Assembly (NCBI RefSeq): GCF_024753135.1
Contig: NZ_JANUGP010000004.1
Coordinates: 186,001 to 250,000, forward strand
Direction: 5' to 3'
DNA length: 64,000 nt
DNA from: Streptomyces pyxinicus
GTDB lineage: Bacteria; Actinomycetota; Actinomycetes; Streptomycetales; Streptomycetaceae
Part shown: positions 30,730 to 40,052 of the stretch, piece by piece
How the letters are laid out: each line of letters opens with the position of its first letter
Numbering within the stretch: position 1 is the stretch's first letter
The notes under the pieces: generated by a model
Told to the model about the DNA's origin: nothing
The model's database searches: none
The model's input: the letters and a program-made list of their open reading frames with translations, nothing else
Position numbers and translations under genes: made by a program

Positions 30730-32120
30730 GTCCGGACCCGGCCGAGGCACCGGAGACCACCGTGGGCGAGGACGCCGTCGGCGGCCAGGAGGCCGGCCGT
30801 CGGCTGTCCGCCGCGCGGGCGCTCGACGTCGACCCGCTGCTGGACGATCCCGAGACGCGGATCGTGGTGTGCTGCGGCTCGGGCGGGGTCGGCAAGACGA
30901 CGACCGCGGCCGCCCTCGGGCTGCGGGCGGCCGAGCGGGGCCGCAAGGTGGTCGTGCTGACCATCGACCCGGCCAGGCGGCTGGCCCAGTCGATGGGCAT
31001 CGACTCCCTCGACAACGTGCCCCGCCGGGTGAAGGGCACCGAGGGCGAGGGCGAACTGCACGCCATGATGCTCGACATGAAGCGCACCTTCGACGAGGTC
31101 GTGGAGGCGCACGCGGACCGGGAGCGGGCCGCCGCGATCCTGGCGAACCCCTTCTACCAGTCGCTCTCGGCGGGCTTCGCGGGCACGCAGGAGTACATGG
31201 CGATGGAGAAGCTGGGCCAGCTGCGGGCGCGGGAGGAGTGGGACCTGATCGTGGTCGACACCCCGCCCTCCCGTTCGGCGCTGGACTTCCTGGACGCGCC
31301 CAAGCGGCTCGGCTCCTTCCTGGACGGCCGGCTGATCCGCCTGCTCACCGCACCGGCCAAGCTGGGCGGACGCGCGGGGATGGCGTTCCTGAACGTCGGC
31401 ATGTCGATGATGACCGGCACGCTGGGCAAGCTGCTGGGCGGTCAGCTGCTGAAGGACGTGCAGACGTTCGTCGCCGCGATGGACACCACGTTCGGCGGAT
31501 TCCGCACCCGCGCGGACGCCACGTACAAGCTGCTCCAGGCGCCCGGCACGGCGTTCCTGGTGGTGGCGGCCCCGGAGCGGGACGCGCTGCGGGAGGCCGC
31601 CTACTTCGTGGAGCGGCTGGCCGCGGAGAAGATGCCGCTGGTCGGTCTGGTGCTGAACCGGGTGCACGACAGCGGCGCGGCCGGACTGTCGGCCGAGCGG
31701 GCGCTCGCCGCCGCGGAAAATCTTGAGGACCCCCGCATTGTGGATCAGGGGGGCGGGAAAGCTGGTCTTCGTAACTCTCCCGACACGTACGGCAGTTCAC
31801 GAACACCGGCACCCGAGTCCGCAGCCGGCGACCCCAGCGACACGGCGGGCAACAGCGCCACGGCGGGTGACACCGCTTCCGAGGAAGGCTCCCCCGCCGA
31901 CACGGACCGCCCCGTCGACCGCCTCACCGCGGGTCTGCTGAGACTGCACGCCGAGCGCATGCGGTTGCTGGCGCGCGAGCAGCGCACGCGTGATCGTTTC
32001 ACCGCCCGCCACCCCGAGGTGGCGGTGGTCGACGTACCCGCCCTTCCGGGCGATGTCCACGACCTCACGGGCCTGCGCGACATCGGCACGCGTCTGGCCT
32101 CGGACGGTGCGGAGGACTGA
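30726..32120 (+). CDS. ArsA-like ATPase (second of a pair)
   Basis: 464 residues. Walker A CGSGGVGKTTTAAA is near residue 52, after an acidic leader; IVVDTPPSRSALDFL is the switch region. A Met-rich segment (GMAFLNVGMSMMTGT) resembles hydrophobic client-binding regions of Get3-type proteins. A low-complexity acidic insert (about 345-395) precedes a final helix. Coupled to the first ATPase. Confidence 0.92.
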   Translation: MSPDPAEAPETTVGEDAVGGQEAGRRLSAARALDVDPLLDDPETRIVVCCGSGGVGKTTTAAALGLRAAERGRKVVVLTIDPARRLAQSMGIDSLDNVPRRVKGTEGEGELHAMMLDMKRTFDEVVEAHADRERAAAILANPFYQSLSAGFAGTQEYMAMEKLGQLRAREEWDLIVVDTPPSRSALDFLDAPKRLGSFLDGRLIRLLTAPAKLGGRAGMAFLNVGMSMMTGTLGKLLGGQLLKDVQTFVAAMDTTFGGFRTRADATYKLLQAPGTAFLVVAAPERDALREAAYFVERLAAEKMPLVGLVLNRVHDSGAAGLSAERALAAAENLEDPRIVDQGGGKAGLRNSPDTYGSSRTPAPESAAGDPSDTAGNSATAGDTASEEGSPADTDRPVDRLTAGLLRLHAERMRLLAREQRTRDRFTARHPEVAVVDVPALPGDVHDLTGLRDIGTRLASDGAED

Positions 32121-32192
32121 CCGAACGCGGCCCGTGGCAAGTGCCGTACCAGTCTTGTACACGTGCGGTACTGGCGTCGTACCGCGATGTCC

Positions 32193-32531
32193 TCAGCCGA
32201 CCGCCGCGTAGTTCTCGTACACCTCGTCGCTGTCGAGGGGCACGATGCCGACGCCCCGCTCGTACTCCAAGCGGGCGGTTTCCAGCAGCCTCCGCCAGGA
32301 GGTCACGGTGGGCCGCCGGCGCAGCAGTGCGCGGCGCTCCCGCTCCGTCATGCCTCCCCACACGCCGAACTCGACGCGGTTGTCCAGCGCGTCCGCCAGG
32401 CATTCCGTGCGTACCGGGCATCCGGTGCACACCGCCTTGGCCCTGTTCTGCGCTGCTCCCTGAACGAACAGTTCATCCGGATCGGTAGTGCGGCAGGCAG
32501 CCTGCGCACTCCAGTCGGTTACCCAGCCCAT
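32193..32531 (-). CDS. wblA: WhiB-family regulator WblA
   Basis: 112 residues from ATG 32531, the length of the S. coelicolor protein; an upstream in-frame ATG at 32588 would add 19 residues. Four Cys ligands for the 4Fe-4S cluster: AACRTTDP, AVCTGCPVRTEC. GVWGGMTERERR is the WhiB turn and a basic tail binds DNA. WblA represses antibiotic production and promotes sporulation. The divergent gap to the PBP gene is long (526 bases), as is usual for its leader. Confidence 0.95.
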   Translation of the reverse strand: MGWVTDWSAQAACRTTDPDELFVQGAAQNRAKAVCTGCPVRTECLADALDNRVEFGVWGGMTERERRALLRRRPTVTSWRRLLETARLEYERGVGIVPLDSDEVYENYAAVG

Positions 32532-33057
32532 ACCGGCGCCGTCCTCTCCCGAATCGAGGCTCCCCCACGGCGGCAGCGGCATATTCACCGCCGCCAGTTG
32601 AGGACGTTACGGAAGGCGGGCACAGCGCAACACCCCCTTCGGGCCCAATCTTGAATGGCCCGAACGGACTATGGGTAAGCGGCAGATCACCCGCGGGAGT
32701 GAGCTGGCGACATATGCGACTGTCCCGGCATTCCAGGACAGCTGTGGTGCGGCACACCGGGCGCCAGGTGACACACGAGGCGGATTCGGACACGTACAGC
32801 TCAGAAAACCGGGGCGCGTCCGGAACGATTCGGGGTCGCCGGACGTATTGCTCCATGGCCGTACCGCTGTGACAGTTGAGAGCAGCTTAGGCCAAGGCCT
32901 GCCCGTGTGTCCGGGAAACGGAAAGGTCGGCCGCTGCCGGTGCGCCCGCGCCGCCGTACCGGGTCGCACCGCGCCGTACGTCACGATCCGGCACCCGAAC
33001 ATCCCGACGGGGAGCCGGTCCCTCGGAACGCTCAGAGGTACGGATTAGGCTGCCCCC
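32532..33057. other. wblA-PBP divergent intergenic region
   Basis: 526 bases with no gene I can support. It contains the wblA promoter and upstream control region and the promoter of the PBP gene. Frames crossing it lack coding bias. Possible AT-richer promoter patches lie near 32790-32880. Confidence 0.6.
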
Positions 33058-35400
33058 ATGCCAAAGAAGCGCTCGGGCGGTGGCCTGTCGGCAACGCAGC
33101 AGGTCGCGAAGTTCCTCGGTGTCAGTGTGCTCGCGGGAGCCGTGATGGCCGGCATCGCGCTGCCCGCGGCCGGGGCGCTGGGCCTCGCGGCCAAGGGCTC
33201 GGTCAAGAGCTTCGACGAGATCCCCGCCAACCTGAAGAGTCCTCAGCTCAGCCAGCGCACGACGATCCTGGACGCCAGGGACCACCAGATCGCGACGGTC
33301 TACTCCCGCGACCGTACGGTGGTCGACCTCAAGGACATGTCGCCGTACGTGCAGAAGGCGATCGTCGCGATCGAGGACTCGCGCTTCTACCAGCACGGCG
33401 CGATCGACCTCAAGGGCGTGCTGCGCGCCGTGAACAAGAACGCGCAGGAGGGCGGGGTCGCCCAGGGCGCCTCGACGCTCACCCAGCAGCTGGTGAAGAA
33501 CTACTTCATCGAGGAGGCCGGCGACGACCCGACGAAGGTCGCGCAGGCCACGCAGCAGACCCTCGGGCGCAAGATCCGCGAGCTGAAGTACGCGATCCAG
33601 ATCGAGGACAAGCTCGGCAAGAAGAAGATCCTGGAGAACTACCTCAACATCACCTTCTTCGGCGAGCAGGCCTACGGCGTCGAGGCGGCGGCGGAGCGCT
33701 ACTTCTCCAAGCACGCGAAGGACCTGAACCTCCAGGAGTCGGCGCTGCTCGCCGGCATCGTGCAGTCCCCGAGCCGCTACGACCCGGTCAACGACGAGGC
33801 CGAGGCCACCAAGCGGCGCAACACGGTGCTGCAGCGCATGGCCGAGCTGGGCGACATCTCCCGGCAGGAGGCCGACGAGGCCAAGCGCGCGCCGATCGTG
33901 CTGCACCAGAGCCGGCCGAAGAACGGCTGCATCACCGCCGTACAGGGCGCCGGCTTCTTCTGCGACTACGTCCGCGAGGTCTTCCTGACCGACCCGGCCT
34001 TCGGCAAGACCAAGGAGGCGCGGGCCAAGCTCTGGAACCAGGGCGGTCTGACGATCCGTACGACGCTGGACCCGCAGGCGCAGCAGTCCGTACAGGACTC
34101 GATCAAGGACCACGTCTACAAGAGCGACGGCGTGGCCACGGCCGCGTCCATCGTGGAACCGGGCACCGGCAAGATCCTCGCGATGGGCCAGTCCCGCCCG
34201 TACGGCTTCGGCAAGAACGAGACCCAGATCAACCTGTCGGTCAACTCGGACATGGGCGGCGGCGCCGGCTACCAGCCCGGTTCGACGTTCAAGCCGATCG
34301 TGGCGGCGGCGGCCATCGAGGGCGGCAAGCAGCCGACGCAGCAGTACTCGTCGCCGTACCAGATGACGTATCCGAGCCCGATCAACGCGTGCGACGGCAA
34401 GATCTGGCGCAACGACCCGAACAAGCCCGCCAAGCTCACGAACGAGAACGAGTCGGAGCACGGGCCGTACGGCATGAAGGAGGCGACCGCCAAGTCGGTC
34501 AACACCTACTACGTGCAGCTGATCAGCGACATCGGGATCTGCCCGGTCGTCGACATGGCCAAGAAGATGGGCGTGGCGCGGGCTGACGGCCGCAAGATCG
34601 ACCAGGCGCCGTCCATCGCGCTCGGCACCCAGGAGATGTCCCCGCTGACGATGGCGAGCGCGTACGCCACCTTCGCCTCGCGCGGGATGTACTGCACCCC
34701 GATCGCCATCGAGTCGATCACCCAGCGGGCCGGCCGGGAGCAGAAGTCGCTGGAGGTGCCGAAGTCGACCTGTTCGCGGGCGATGTCGGAGAAGACCGCC
34801 GACACCGTCAGCACGCTCCTCAAGGGCGTGGTCGAGGACGGCACGGGCCAGGAGGCCGGTCTCGGCAGCCGGCCGAGCGCGGGCAAGACGGGTACGACGG
34901 ACGAGCGCTTCGCGGCCTGGTTCGTGGGCTACACCCCGAACATGGCCGGCGCGGTCTGGGTCGGCGACCCGCAGCACAAGCGCAAGATGATCAACATCAC
35001 CATCGGCGGCATCCCGCACGACAAGGTCTTCGGTGGTGAGGTGCCGGGCCCGATCTGGCGCGACATGATGACCGGCGCCCTGGAGGGCAAGCCGGCACCC
35101 GACTTCAACCTGGTCGACATCCCCGACGACGAGGAGGATGGTCAGGGAAAAGGCGATCGGGGGGACGAGAACAACGGGACGAACGGGACCAACGGCAGCG
35201 ACAACGGGGGAACGGGGCTGATCGGGGGACTGATCGGCGGTTTGACGGACGGGGGAACCGCTGACGGCGGCACCACCGACGGCACCACCACCGGCACGCC
35301 CGGCGGCCCGCGCCCGAAGCCGTCCTTCTCTCTCCCCGGCAACTTCATCCAGGGCCAGGCCAACGGCGGACGCAACGGGAACGGGGGCCAGCGGGGGTAG
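33058..35400 (+). CDS. Class A penicillin-binding protein (glycosyltransferase-transpeptidase)
   Basis: 780 residues. A basic N-terminus and one membrane helix (FLGVSVLAGAVMAGIALPAAG) anchor it. The GT51 domain has EDSRFYQHGAIDLKG and GASTLTQQLVKNYF (about 105-150). The transpeptidase shows STFKP (Ser about 410), SVN (about 480) and KTGTT (about 610). The last 90 residues are Gly/Asn/Thr-rich and end in an Asn-Gly tail. It polymerises and cross-links peptidoglycan outside the membrane. A 19-bp terminator follows. Confidence 0.96.
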   Translation: MPKKRSGGGLSATQQVAKFLGVSVLAGAVMAGIALPAAGALGLAAKGSVKSFDEIPANLKSPQLSQRTTILDARDHQIATVYSRDRTVVDLKDMSPYVQKAIVAIEDSRFYQHGAIDLKGVLRAVNKNAQEGGVAQGASTLTQQLVKNYFIEEAGDDPTKVAQATQQTLGRKIRELKYAIQIEDKLGKKKILENYLNITFFGEQAYGVEAAAERYFSKHAKDLNLQESALLAGIVQSPSRYDPVNDEAEATKRRNTVLQRMAELGDISRQEADEAKRAPIVLHQSRPKNGCITAVQGAGFFCDYVREVFLTDPAFGKTKEARAKLWNQGGLTIRTTLDPQAQQSVQDSIKDHVYKSDGVATAASIVEPGTGKILAMGQSRPYGFGKNETQINLSVNSDMGGGAGYQPGSTFKPIVAAAAIEGGKQPTQQYSSPYQMTYPSPINACDGKIWRNDPNKPAKLTNENESEHGPYGMKEATAKSVNTYYVQLISDIGICPVVDMAKKMGVARADGRKIDQAPSIALGTQEMSPLTMASAYATFASRGMYCTPIAIESITQRAGREQKSLEVPKSTCSRAMSEKTADTVSTLLKGVVEDGTGQEAGLGSRPSAGKTGTTDERFAAWFVGYTPNMAGAVWVGDPQHKRKMINITIGGIPHDKVFGGEVPGPIWRDMMTGALEGKPAPDFNLVDIPDDEEDGQGKGDRGDENNGTNGTNGSDNGGTGLIGGLIGGLTDGGTADGGTTDGTTTGTPGGPRPKPSFSLPGNFIQGQANGGRNGNGGQRG

Positions 35401-35402
35401 TG

Positions 35403-35458
35403 ACGACGACGGGGCCGCACCCCTCGCCCACCGGGCGGAGGTGCGGCCCCGTCGTCGT
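35403..35458 (+). terminator. 19-bp perfect terminator after the PBP gene
   Basis: ACGACGACGGGGCCGCACC pairs fully with GGTGCGGCCCCGTCGTCGT around an 18-base loop. It serves the convergent GatB/YqeY gene as well. Confidence 0.88.
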
Positions 35459-35490
35459 ACGCCCCCGATGCACCGGGGGAACTCGGCGAA

Positions 35491-35958
35491 TCAGCCCTGA
35501 AGCAGCTTCTTCACCGCGGCGGCGACCCGGCCGCCCTCGGCCTGGCCGGCCACCTTGGGGTTGACGATCTTCATCACGGCACCCATGGCCCGCGGGCCCT
35601 CCGCGCCGGACGCCTTGGCCTCCTCGACGGCCTGGGCGACGATCGCGTCCAACTCGTCGTCGGAGAGCTGCTTGGGCAGGTACCGGGCGAGCAGCTCGCC
35701 CTCCGCCTTCTCCCGCTCGGCCTGCTCGGCCCGGCCACCCTGCGCGAACGCGTCCGCGGCCTCGCGGCGCTTCTTCGCCTCCCGGGTGATCACCTTGAGG
35801 ACCTCGTCGTCGGACAGCTCGCGCTTCTCCTTGCCCGCGACCTCCTCCTTGGTGATCGCGGTGAGCGTCAGCCGGAGCGTCGAGGAGCGCAGCTCGTCGC
35901 GCTCCTTGATCGCGGCGTTGAGGTCGTCGTGCAGCTTCGACTTGAGCGTGGTGGTCAT
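35491..35958 (-). CDS. GatB/YqeY domain protein
   Basis: 155 residues, starting TLKSKLHDDLNAAIKERDELR with the family's EELLARYLPKQLS-like segment and GAVMKIVNPKVAGQAEGGRVA at the C-terminus. Related to the tail of the Glu-tRNA amidotransferase B subunit, which grips tRNA. Standalone function is uncertain. Confidence 0.94.
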   Translation of the reverse strand: MTTTLKSKLHDDLNAAIKERDELRSSTLRLTLTAITKEEVAGKEKRELSDDEVLKVITREAKKRREAADAFAQGGRAEQAEREKAEGELLARYLPKQLSDDELDAIVAQAVEEAKASGAEGPRAMGAVMKIVNPKVAGQAEGGRVAAAVKKLLQG

Positions 35959-36116
35959 GGGACCGATTGTCGCAGGTGCGCCACCGCGAACGCCCGCCGA
36001 TTAAAGGGGCGAGCGGTCTCGAACCCGTCTGGAGCCCGAGCGGGACCGGGGGTCTCGAATCTGAGAGAGCCGACCGGGGATCTCGACGGTTCGCCGGGGT
36101 CTGACACGATGGTCGT

Positions 36117-37043
36117 ATGCGCGCGCGATACGGAGTACCTCTGGGAATCATGGCGGCAGGCGCCGCCGGGCTGGCGTACTCGGTGGGCTTCGAAGCCCGC
36201 TCCTTCCGTCTGCGGCGGGTGACGGTCCCGGTGCTGCCGCCGGGCATGGGCCCGCTGCGCGTGCTGCAGGTCTCCGACATCCACATGGTGAGCGGACAGC
36301 ACAAGAAGCAGCGCTGGCTGCGCTCGCTGGCGGGGCTGCGCCCGGACTTCGTGATCAACACCGGTGACAACCTCTCGGACCCGGAGGGCGTCCCGGAGGT
36401 GCTGGACGCGCTCGGCCCCCTGATGGAGTTCCCGGGCGCCTACGTCTTCGGCTCGAACGACTACTACGGCCCCAAGCTCCGCAACCCCGCCCGCTACCTG
36501 CTGGAGAAGACGAGCGGCCGGCACGGCCTGAACGGCAACGCGCCGGCGGTCGGCGTCGTCCACAACCCTTGGGAGGGCCTGCGCGACGGCTTCGACGAGG
36601 CGGGCTGGCTGAACCTGACGAACACGCGCGGCGTCCTGAAGGTCGAGGGCGTCTCCATCGAGCTGACCGGCCTGGACGACCCGCACATCAAGCGGGACCG
36701 CTACGCGCGGGTGGCCGGGGGCCCGTCGGGGACGTACGACTTCTCGCTCGGCGTCGTCCACGCGCCCTACCTGCGCACACTGGACGCGTTCACGGCGGAC
36801 GGCTACCCCCTGGTCCTGGCCGGCCACACCCACGGCGGCCAGCTCTGCATCCCCTTCTACGGCGCCCTGGTCACCAACTGCGACCTGGACACGGACCGGG
36901 TGAAGGGCCTCTCCACCCACACCGCCGAGGGCAACACCTCCTACCTCCACGTCTCGGCGGGCTGCGGCACGAACCGCTACACGCCGGTACGGTTCGCGTG
37001 CCCGCCGGAGTCGACGCTGCTGACGCTGGTGGAGCGGCGGTAG
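36117..37043 (+). CDS. Metallophosphoesterase
   Basis: 308 residues. Motifs: SDIHM (metal 1), VINTGDNLSD (bridging Asp), GSNDYYG, and GHTHGGQL. An N-terminal hydrophobic segment (LGIMAAGAAGLAYSVGF) may anchor it at the membrane, as in YaeI-type phosphodiesterases. Substrate unknown. Codon use and position are ordinary core. Confidence 0.92.
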   Translation: MRARYGVPLGIMAAGAAGLAYSVGFEARSFRLRRVTVPVLPPGMGPLRVLQVSDIHMVSGQHKKQRWLRSLAGLRPDFVINTGDNLSDPEGVPEVLDALGPLMEFPGAYVFGSNDYYGPKLRNPARYLLEKTSGRHGLNGNAPAVGVVHNPWEGLRDGFDEAGWLNLTNTRGVLKVEGVSIELTGLDDPHIKRDRYARVAGGPSGTYDFSLGVVHAPYLRTLDAFTADGYPLVLAGHTHGGQLCIPFYGALVTNCDLDTDRVKGLSTHTAEGNTSYLHVSAGCGTNRYTPVRFACPPESTLLTLVERR

Positions 37044-37155
37044 TCCGCGCTGCGGGCGGACACTGAGGGCTACCGGCCGATGGCCGCCCCCGGGGGGTCA
37101 CTCCCCCGGCCCAACCCACCTGGCCGCCACCTCCCCCCGCTCCTAGCGTGAGGGC

Positions 37156-37914
37156 ATGACCGCCCCGATACCCAGGGAAATCCCGGACCTGCCCGCGATC
37201 CCGAGGCCGCCCCGGCTCCTGCCGGCCCCGGTACCGGCCACGGCGGTGATGGCCCCGCTCCACCGCCCGGTGACAGCGGCGTTCCGCCTGCTGACGGCCC
37301 TGGCAGCGCTGGCGGGCGTAGCACTGGAACTCCTCCTGGGCCCGCCATCCCGCATAGTGAGCTACTTCGGCGTCCAGGCCGGCCTCCTGCTCGCGGTGGT
37401 CATGCTCCTGTCGGCGTCCCGAGCCTGGCGGGCCCGCCGCCCGCTGCCGTCGGCACTGACGGGAGCGGCGCTCCTGTACGCCCTGATCAGCGCGCTGGTC
37501 TACCACCTGCTGCTGGCCCACACCACGCCCCCGTTCTCGATGCCGGGCGCGGCCTCACCTCCTGGACGCTGGCACGCCCAGTGGACGGCCCTCCAGCTCC
37601 TGCACACGCTGGCCCCGGCGGCGGCCCTGCTGGACTGGCTGCTCCTGACCCCACGGGCCCGCCTGCACGTCCGCCAGGCGACGACGTGGCTCCTCTACCC
37701 CCTGGCCTACCTGATCTTCACCTTGTCCCGGGCGGCCCTGCTCCCCCCATCCAACCCATCCCGCTATCTCTACCCCTTCCTCGACGCCACGACCCACGGC
37801 TACCGCGACACCCTGGCCAACGCCCTGCTCCTCGGCCTCGCGATGTACGCCCTGGCCATCCTCCTGATCGCCCTCGACCACACCCGCCCGACCCCGGCCC
37901 GCCACCGCCTCTGA
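37156..37914 (+). CDS. Pr6Pr-family membrane protein
   Basis: 252 residues, six hydrophobic segments. It begins with a Pro-rich leader, then VTAAFRLLTALAALAGVALEL and conserved YHLLLAHTT, LLHTLAPAAALLDWLL and PLAYLIFTLSRAA, the pattern of the Pr6Pr/FAR-17a relatives. Function unknown. Last core gene before tRNA-Pro. Confidence 0.88.
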   Translation: MTAPIPREIPDLPAIPRPPRLLPAPVPATAVMAPLHRPVTAAFRLLTALAALAGVALELLLGPPSRIVSYFGVQAGLLLAVVMLLSASRAWRARRPLPSALTGAALLYALISALVYHLLLAHTTPPFSMPGAASPPGRWHAQWTALQLLHTLAPAAALLDWLLLTPRARLHVRQATTWLLYPLAYLIFTLSRAALLPPSNPSRYLYPFLDATTHGYRDTLANALLLGLAMYALAILLIALDHTRPTPARHRL

Positions 37915-37979
37915 ACCGGATTTCGCCTACGGCCCCCGGTGGGCTAAAGTAAACGTCGTCGCCGCGAGAGCAGCGACAT

Positions 37980-38053
37980 CGGGGTGTAGCGCAGCTTGGC
38001 AGCGCGCTTCGTTCGGGACGAAGAGGTCGTGGGTTCAAATCCCGCCACCCCGA
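37980..38053 (+). tRNA. tRNA-Pro (anticodon CGG)
   Basis: Full cloverleaf: acceptor CGGGGTG/CACCCCG, D arm GCGC/GCGC, anticodon stem CTTCG/CGAAG with loop TTCGGGA (anticodon CGG), T arm GTGGG-TTCAAAT-CCCGC, discriminator A. CCA is not encoded. Its 3' end is the probable insertion site of the element that follows; tRNA-Pro is a known target of the Streptomyces element pSAM2. Confidence 0.96.
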
Positions 38054-38071
38054 CAGCCAAAACAGCAGGTC

Positions 38072-38104
38072 AAGGGCCTGATTCTCTCTGAGGGTCAGGC
38101 CCTT
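38072..38104 (+). terminator. Terminator after tRNA-Pro
   Basis: AAGGGCCTGA pairs with TCAGGCCCTT, with a T-rich start to the loop. The rest of the 290-base gap to the next gene holds GGGAGAA repeats at 38129 and 38140 that might be recombinase arm sites. Confidence 0.8.
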
Positions 38105-38343
38105 GCTGCGTCTCCGATGATCGTTTGGGAGAAATCGGGGAGAAGATCTTGGTCGGCCTCTCCCAGACGGTCCTGCGTCTTGAAGCCAGCACCCAGCAGC
38201 CGTCACACATCTGAACCTGTGCACTCGCCAATCGGGATCTCCAGCGCCTGGCACCGGGAACGACCAAAGATGGGCCGTGGATGCGGTATTCCCTCACCTT
38301 CCGATCCCACTTATCCTCGCGATCACGCAACCGGGGGGTGGGC

Positions 38344-38847
38344 ATGGCCGCTGAGGCAACGAGCTGGCAGAAGGAACAGGTCAGTCGCGCGTACGTACAT
38401 GCCTTAGCAACGCAAGGCGGGTACACGATCTGCGACTGGAACGTAGACAAGGATGGCGTCGACGTCACACTCCGCTCGCGCGGTCTCATGGTCGATATCC
38501 AGCTCAAGTGCACACAGAACCCACGCACCATCAGAAGCGGCTACAGCTTCGACCTGGACATCGAGACCTACGACAAGTTACGTGACCCCGAGCGCTCAGC
38601 ACCTGGTCACCTTGCGCTGCTCATAGTCCCGCCCGATATCGGCCGCTGGGTGATCCACCAGCCGGATTCGATCGTCCTCGCCTGCCACGGCTACTGGTCC
38701 TCCCTCTACGGGATGGGACACGCCCCTGGTGGATCAACTACTGCGATCCATCTTCCTGAGCACCAAGAGCTCACCGTGAAGGCCATGGGGACCATGTTCG
38801 ATGCCGCGCGACGCATGACCAACAGCACCGGTCTGGGGTTGAGCTGA
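38344..38847 (+). CDS. DUF4365-type PD-(D/E)xK nuclease-like protein
   Basis: 167 residues. WQKEQVSRAYVHALAT leads, then GVDVTLRSRGLMVDIQLKCT: an acidic residue followed by QxK, the catalytic pattern of DUF4365 in the PD-(D/E)xK superfamily. GRWVIHQPDSIVL continues the family. The ATG at 38344 was chosen over an upstream GTG and frame extension of poor quality. One base separates it from the next gene, so they act as a pair; both lie between the tRNA and the integrase, the usual spot for cargo such as defence genes. Confidence 0.75.
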   Translation: MAAEATSWQKEQVSRAYVHALATQGGYTICDWNVDKDGVDVTLRSRGLMVDIQLKCTQNPRTIRSGYSFDLDIETYDKLRDPERSAPGHLALLIVPPDIGRWVIHQPDSIVLACHGYWSSLYGMGHAPGGSTTAIHLPEHQELTVKAMGTMFDAARRMTNSTGLGLS

Positions 38848-38848
38848 C

Positions 38849-39985
38849 ATGGCGGACAACACCCCAGACTTCGGCCCCGAAGAGATTCGCAGCTACCTCA
38901 AGGTCACCGGCTGGGTCCCGGTATCGGGCGGGGACGTAGCCGAACTCTGGAGGCTCCCAGGGCCGGCGGACGAAGTCGTGCTCGTCCCCATGAAGCCAGG
39001 CGCACCGGACTTCGCCAAGAGGGCACGGATCCTCATCCAGGACCTGGCGCGAGTGGGAAGCGAAGACGTTCAGACAGTCCACGACGCCATCGCAACGGTC
39101 TATAACGACGTCACTGACCTCCGGGCCTCCCACCCGTCAATGAGCGATGGATCGATCCCGCTTGAGTCCGGGTATGAGCTCTTCGTCTCCGCGAAGCGCC
39201 TCCGTGTGGCCTCTGCTGCGGCGACCATCCGACGCCAAGGGCACTTCCGGAACTTCCCGACTCGGGCGCGTGATCAGGCACGGGAAGTTCGCCTGGGCCA
39301 GACCCGTCGCGGCTCGTACATCGTGCCCATCATCAGCCAGGCACGCTCCCCCGAGGACGTCTACTCACCTCGCCAAGATCACATCGACGTTCAGATCGAG
39401 GAGACTCTCTTTGACCGCCGGGTGACAGCCACTATGTCTCGCGCGCTCGGCGTACTGCAGGACATGGCGGGCGCCGAACACGCGCCCACCGCAAGCGAGA
39501 TCAACGACTCCATCGGCGAAGGAGTCTCCTACGAGCTGTGTCAGGCTCTCGCCAAGGTCGTGAACACGGAGTCCGTCAACGCGCTCGACGTGGCTTTCAA
39601 CTGGTCCCGTGTGGCGGCGCCACCACCAGGTACGCCAGCGCGTGTTGAGTTCAACCGCGAGGCAATCGAGATCGTCGACCTGGTATCCGAACGGCTCAAG
39701 ACCAAGGTCTACACGCGAGAGCACCTGATCTACGGCGTGGTTACAGATCTCAGCCGCCACCCAGATGACGACACCGGCCGAGTTGGCGTCCAAACGCTTA
39801 TCCAGCGCCGCAGCCGCACGGTATGGATGGACCTTGCCGACAGGGACTATCACGCGGCCGTGCACTGTCACGATGCCGGAATCCCAGTTCGCGTGAGTGG
39901 CACGCTGACCAGTCCCCCCGGCGGGCTCGCCCGCATGATTGTCACTGCCTTCGGCCCTGACCCCTCGCTGGGAGCAGAGGACTAG
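38849..39985 (+). CDS. Unknown partner of the DUF4365 gene
   Basis: 378 residues, no family recognised. The first 120 (SYLKVTGWVPVSGGDVAELW, ILIQDLARVGSED) look like an alpha/beta domain seen in small bacterial defence-associated proteins. The middle has TRRGSYIVPII and the last part VRVSGTLTSPPGGLARMIV, beta-rich. Expressed in one unit with the nuclease-like gene. A regulator or sensor partner is plausible but only inferred. Confidence 0.7.
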   Translation: MADNTPDFGPEEIRSYLKVTGWVPVSGGDVAELWRLPGPADEVVLVPMKPGAPDFAKRARILIQDLARVGSEDVQTVHDAIATVYNDVTDLRASHPSMSDGSIPLESGYELFVSAKRLRVASAAATIRRQGHFRNFPTRARDQAREVRLGQTRRGSYIVPIISQARSPEDVYSPRQDHIDVQIEETLFDRRVTATMSRALGVLQDMAGAEHAPTASEINDSIGEGVSYELCQALAKVVNTESVNALDVAFNWSRVAAPPPGTPARVEFNREAIEIVDLVSERLKTKVYTREHLIYGVVTDLSRHPDDDTGRVGVQTLIQRRSRTVWMDLADRDYHAAVHCHDAGIPVRVSGTLTSPPGGLARMIVTAFGPDPSLGAED

Positions 39986-39997
39986 CGGCCCAAAGTT

Positions 39998-40036
39998 CGC
40001 GAGGTGGGACTGTCTAAACGACAGTCCCACCTCGCG
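39998..40036. terminator. 17-bp perfect bidirectional hairpin
   Basis: CGCGAGGTGGGACTGTC, 5-base loop TAAAC, GACAGTCCCACCTCGCG. It lies between the convergent cargo pair and integrase and can stop both. Confidence 0.85.
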
Positions 40037-40052
40037 TACGCCGCCCTTCGGT

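Noticed and set aside
32607..33002. Leftward frame between wblA and the PBP gene
   Set aside because: No coding bias, mixture of Arg/Pro/Ser; the region is better explained as the long wblA control region.
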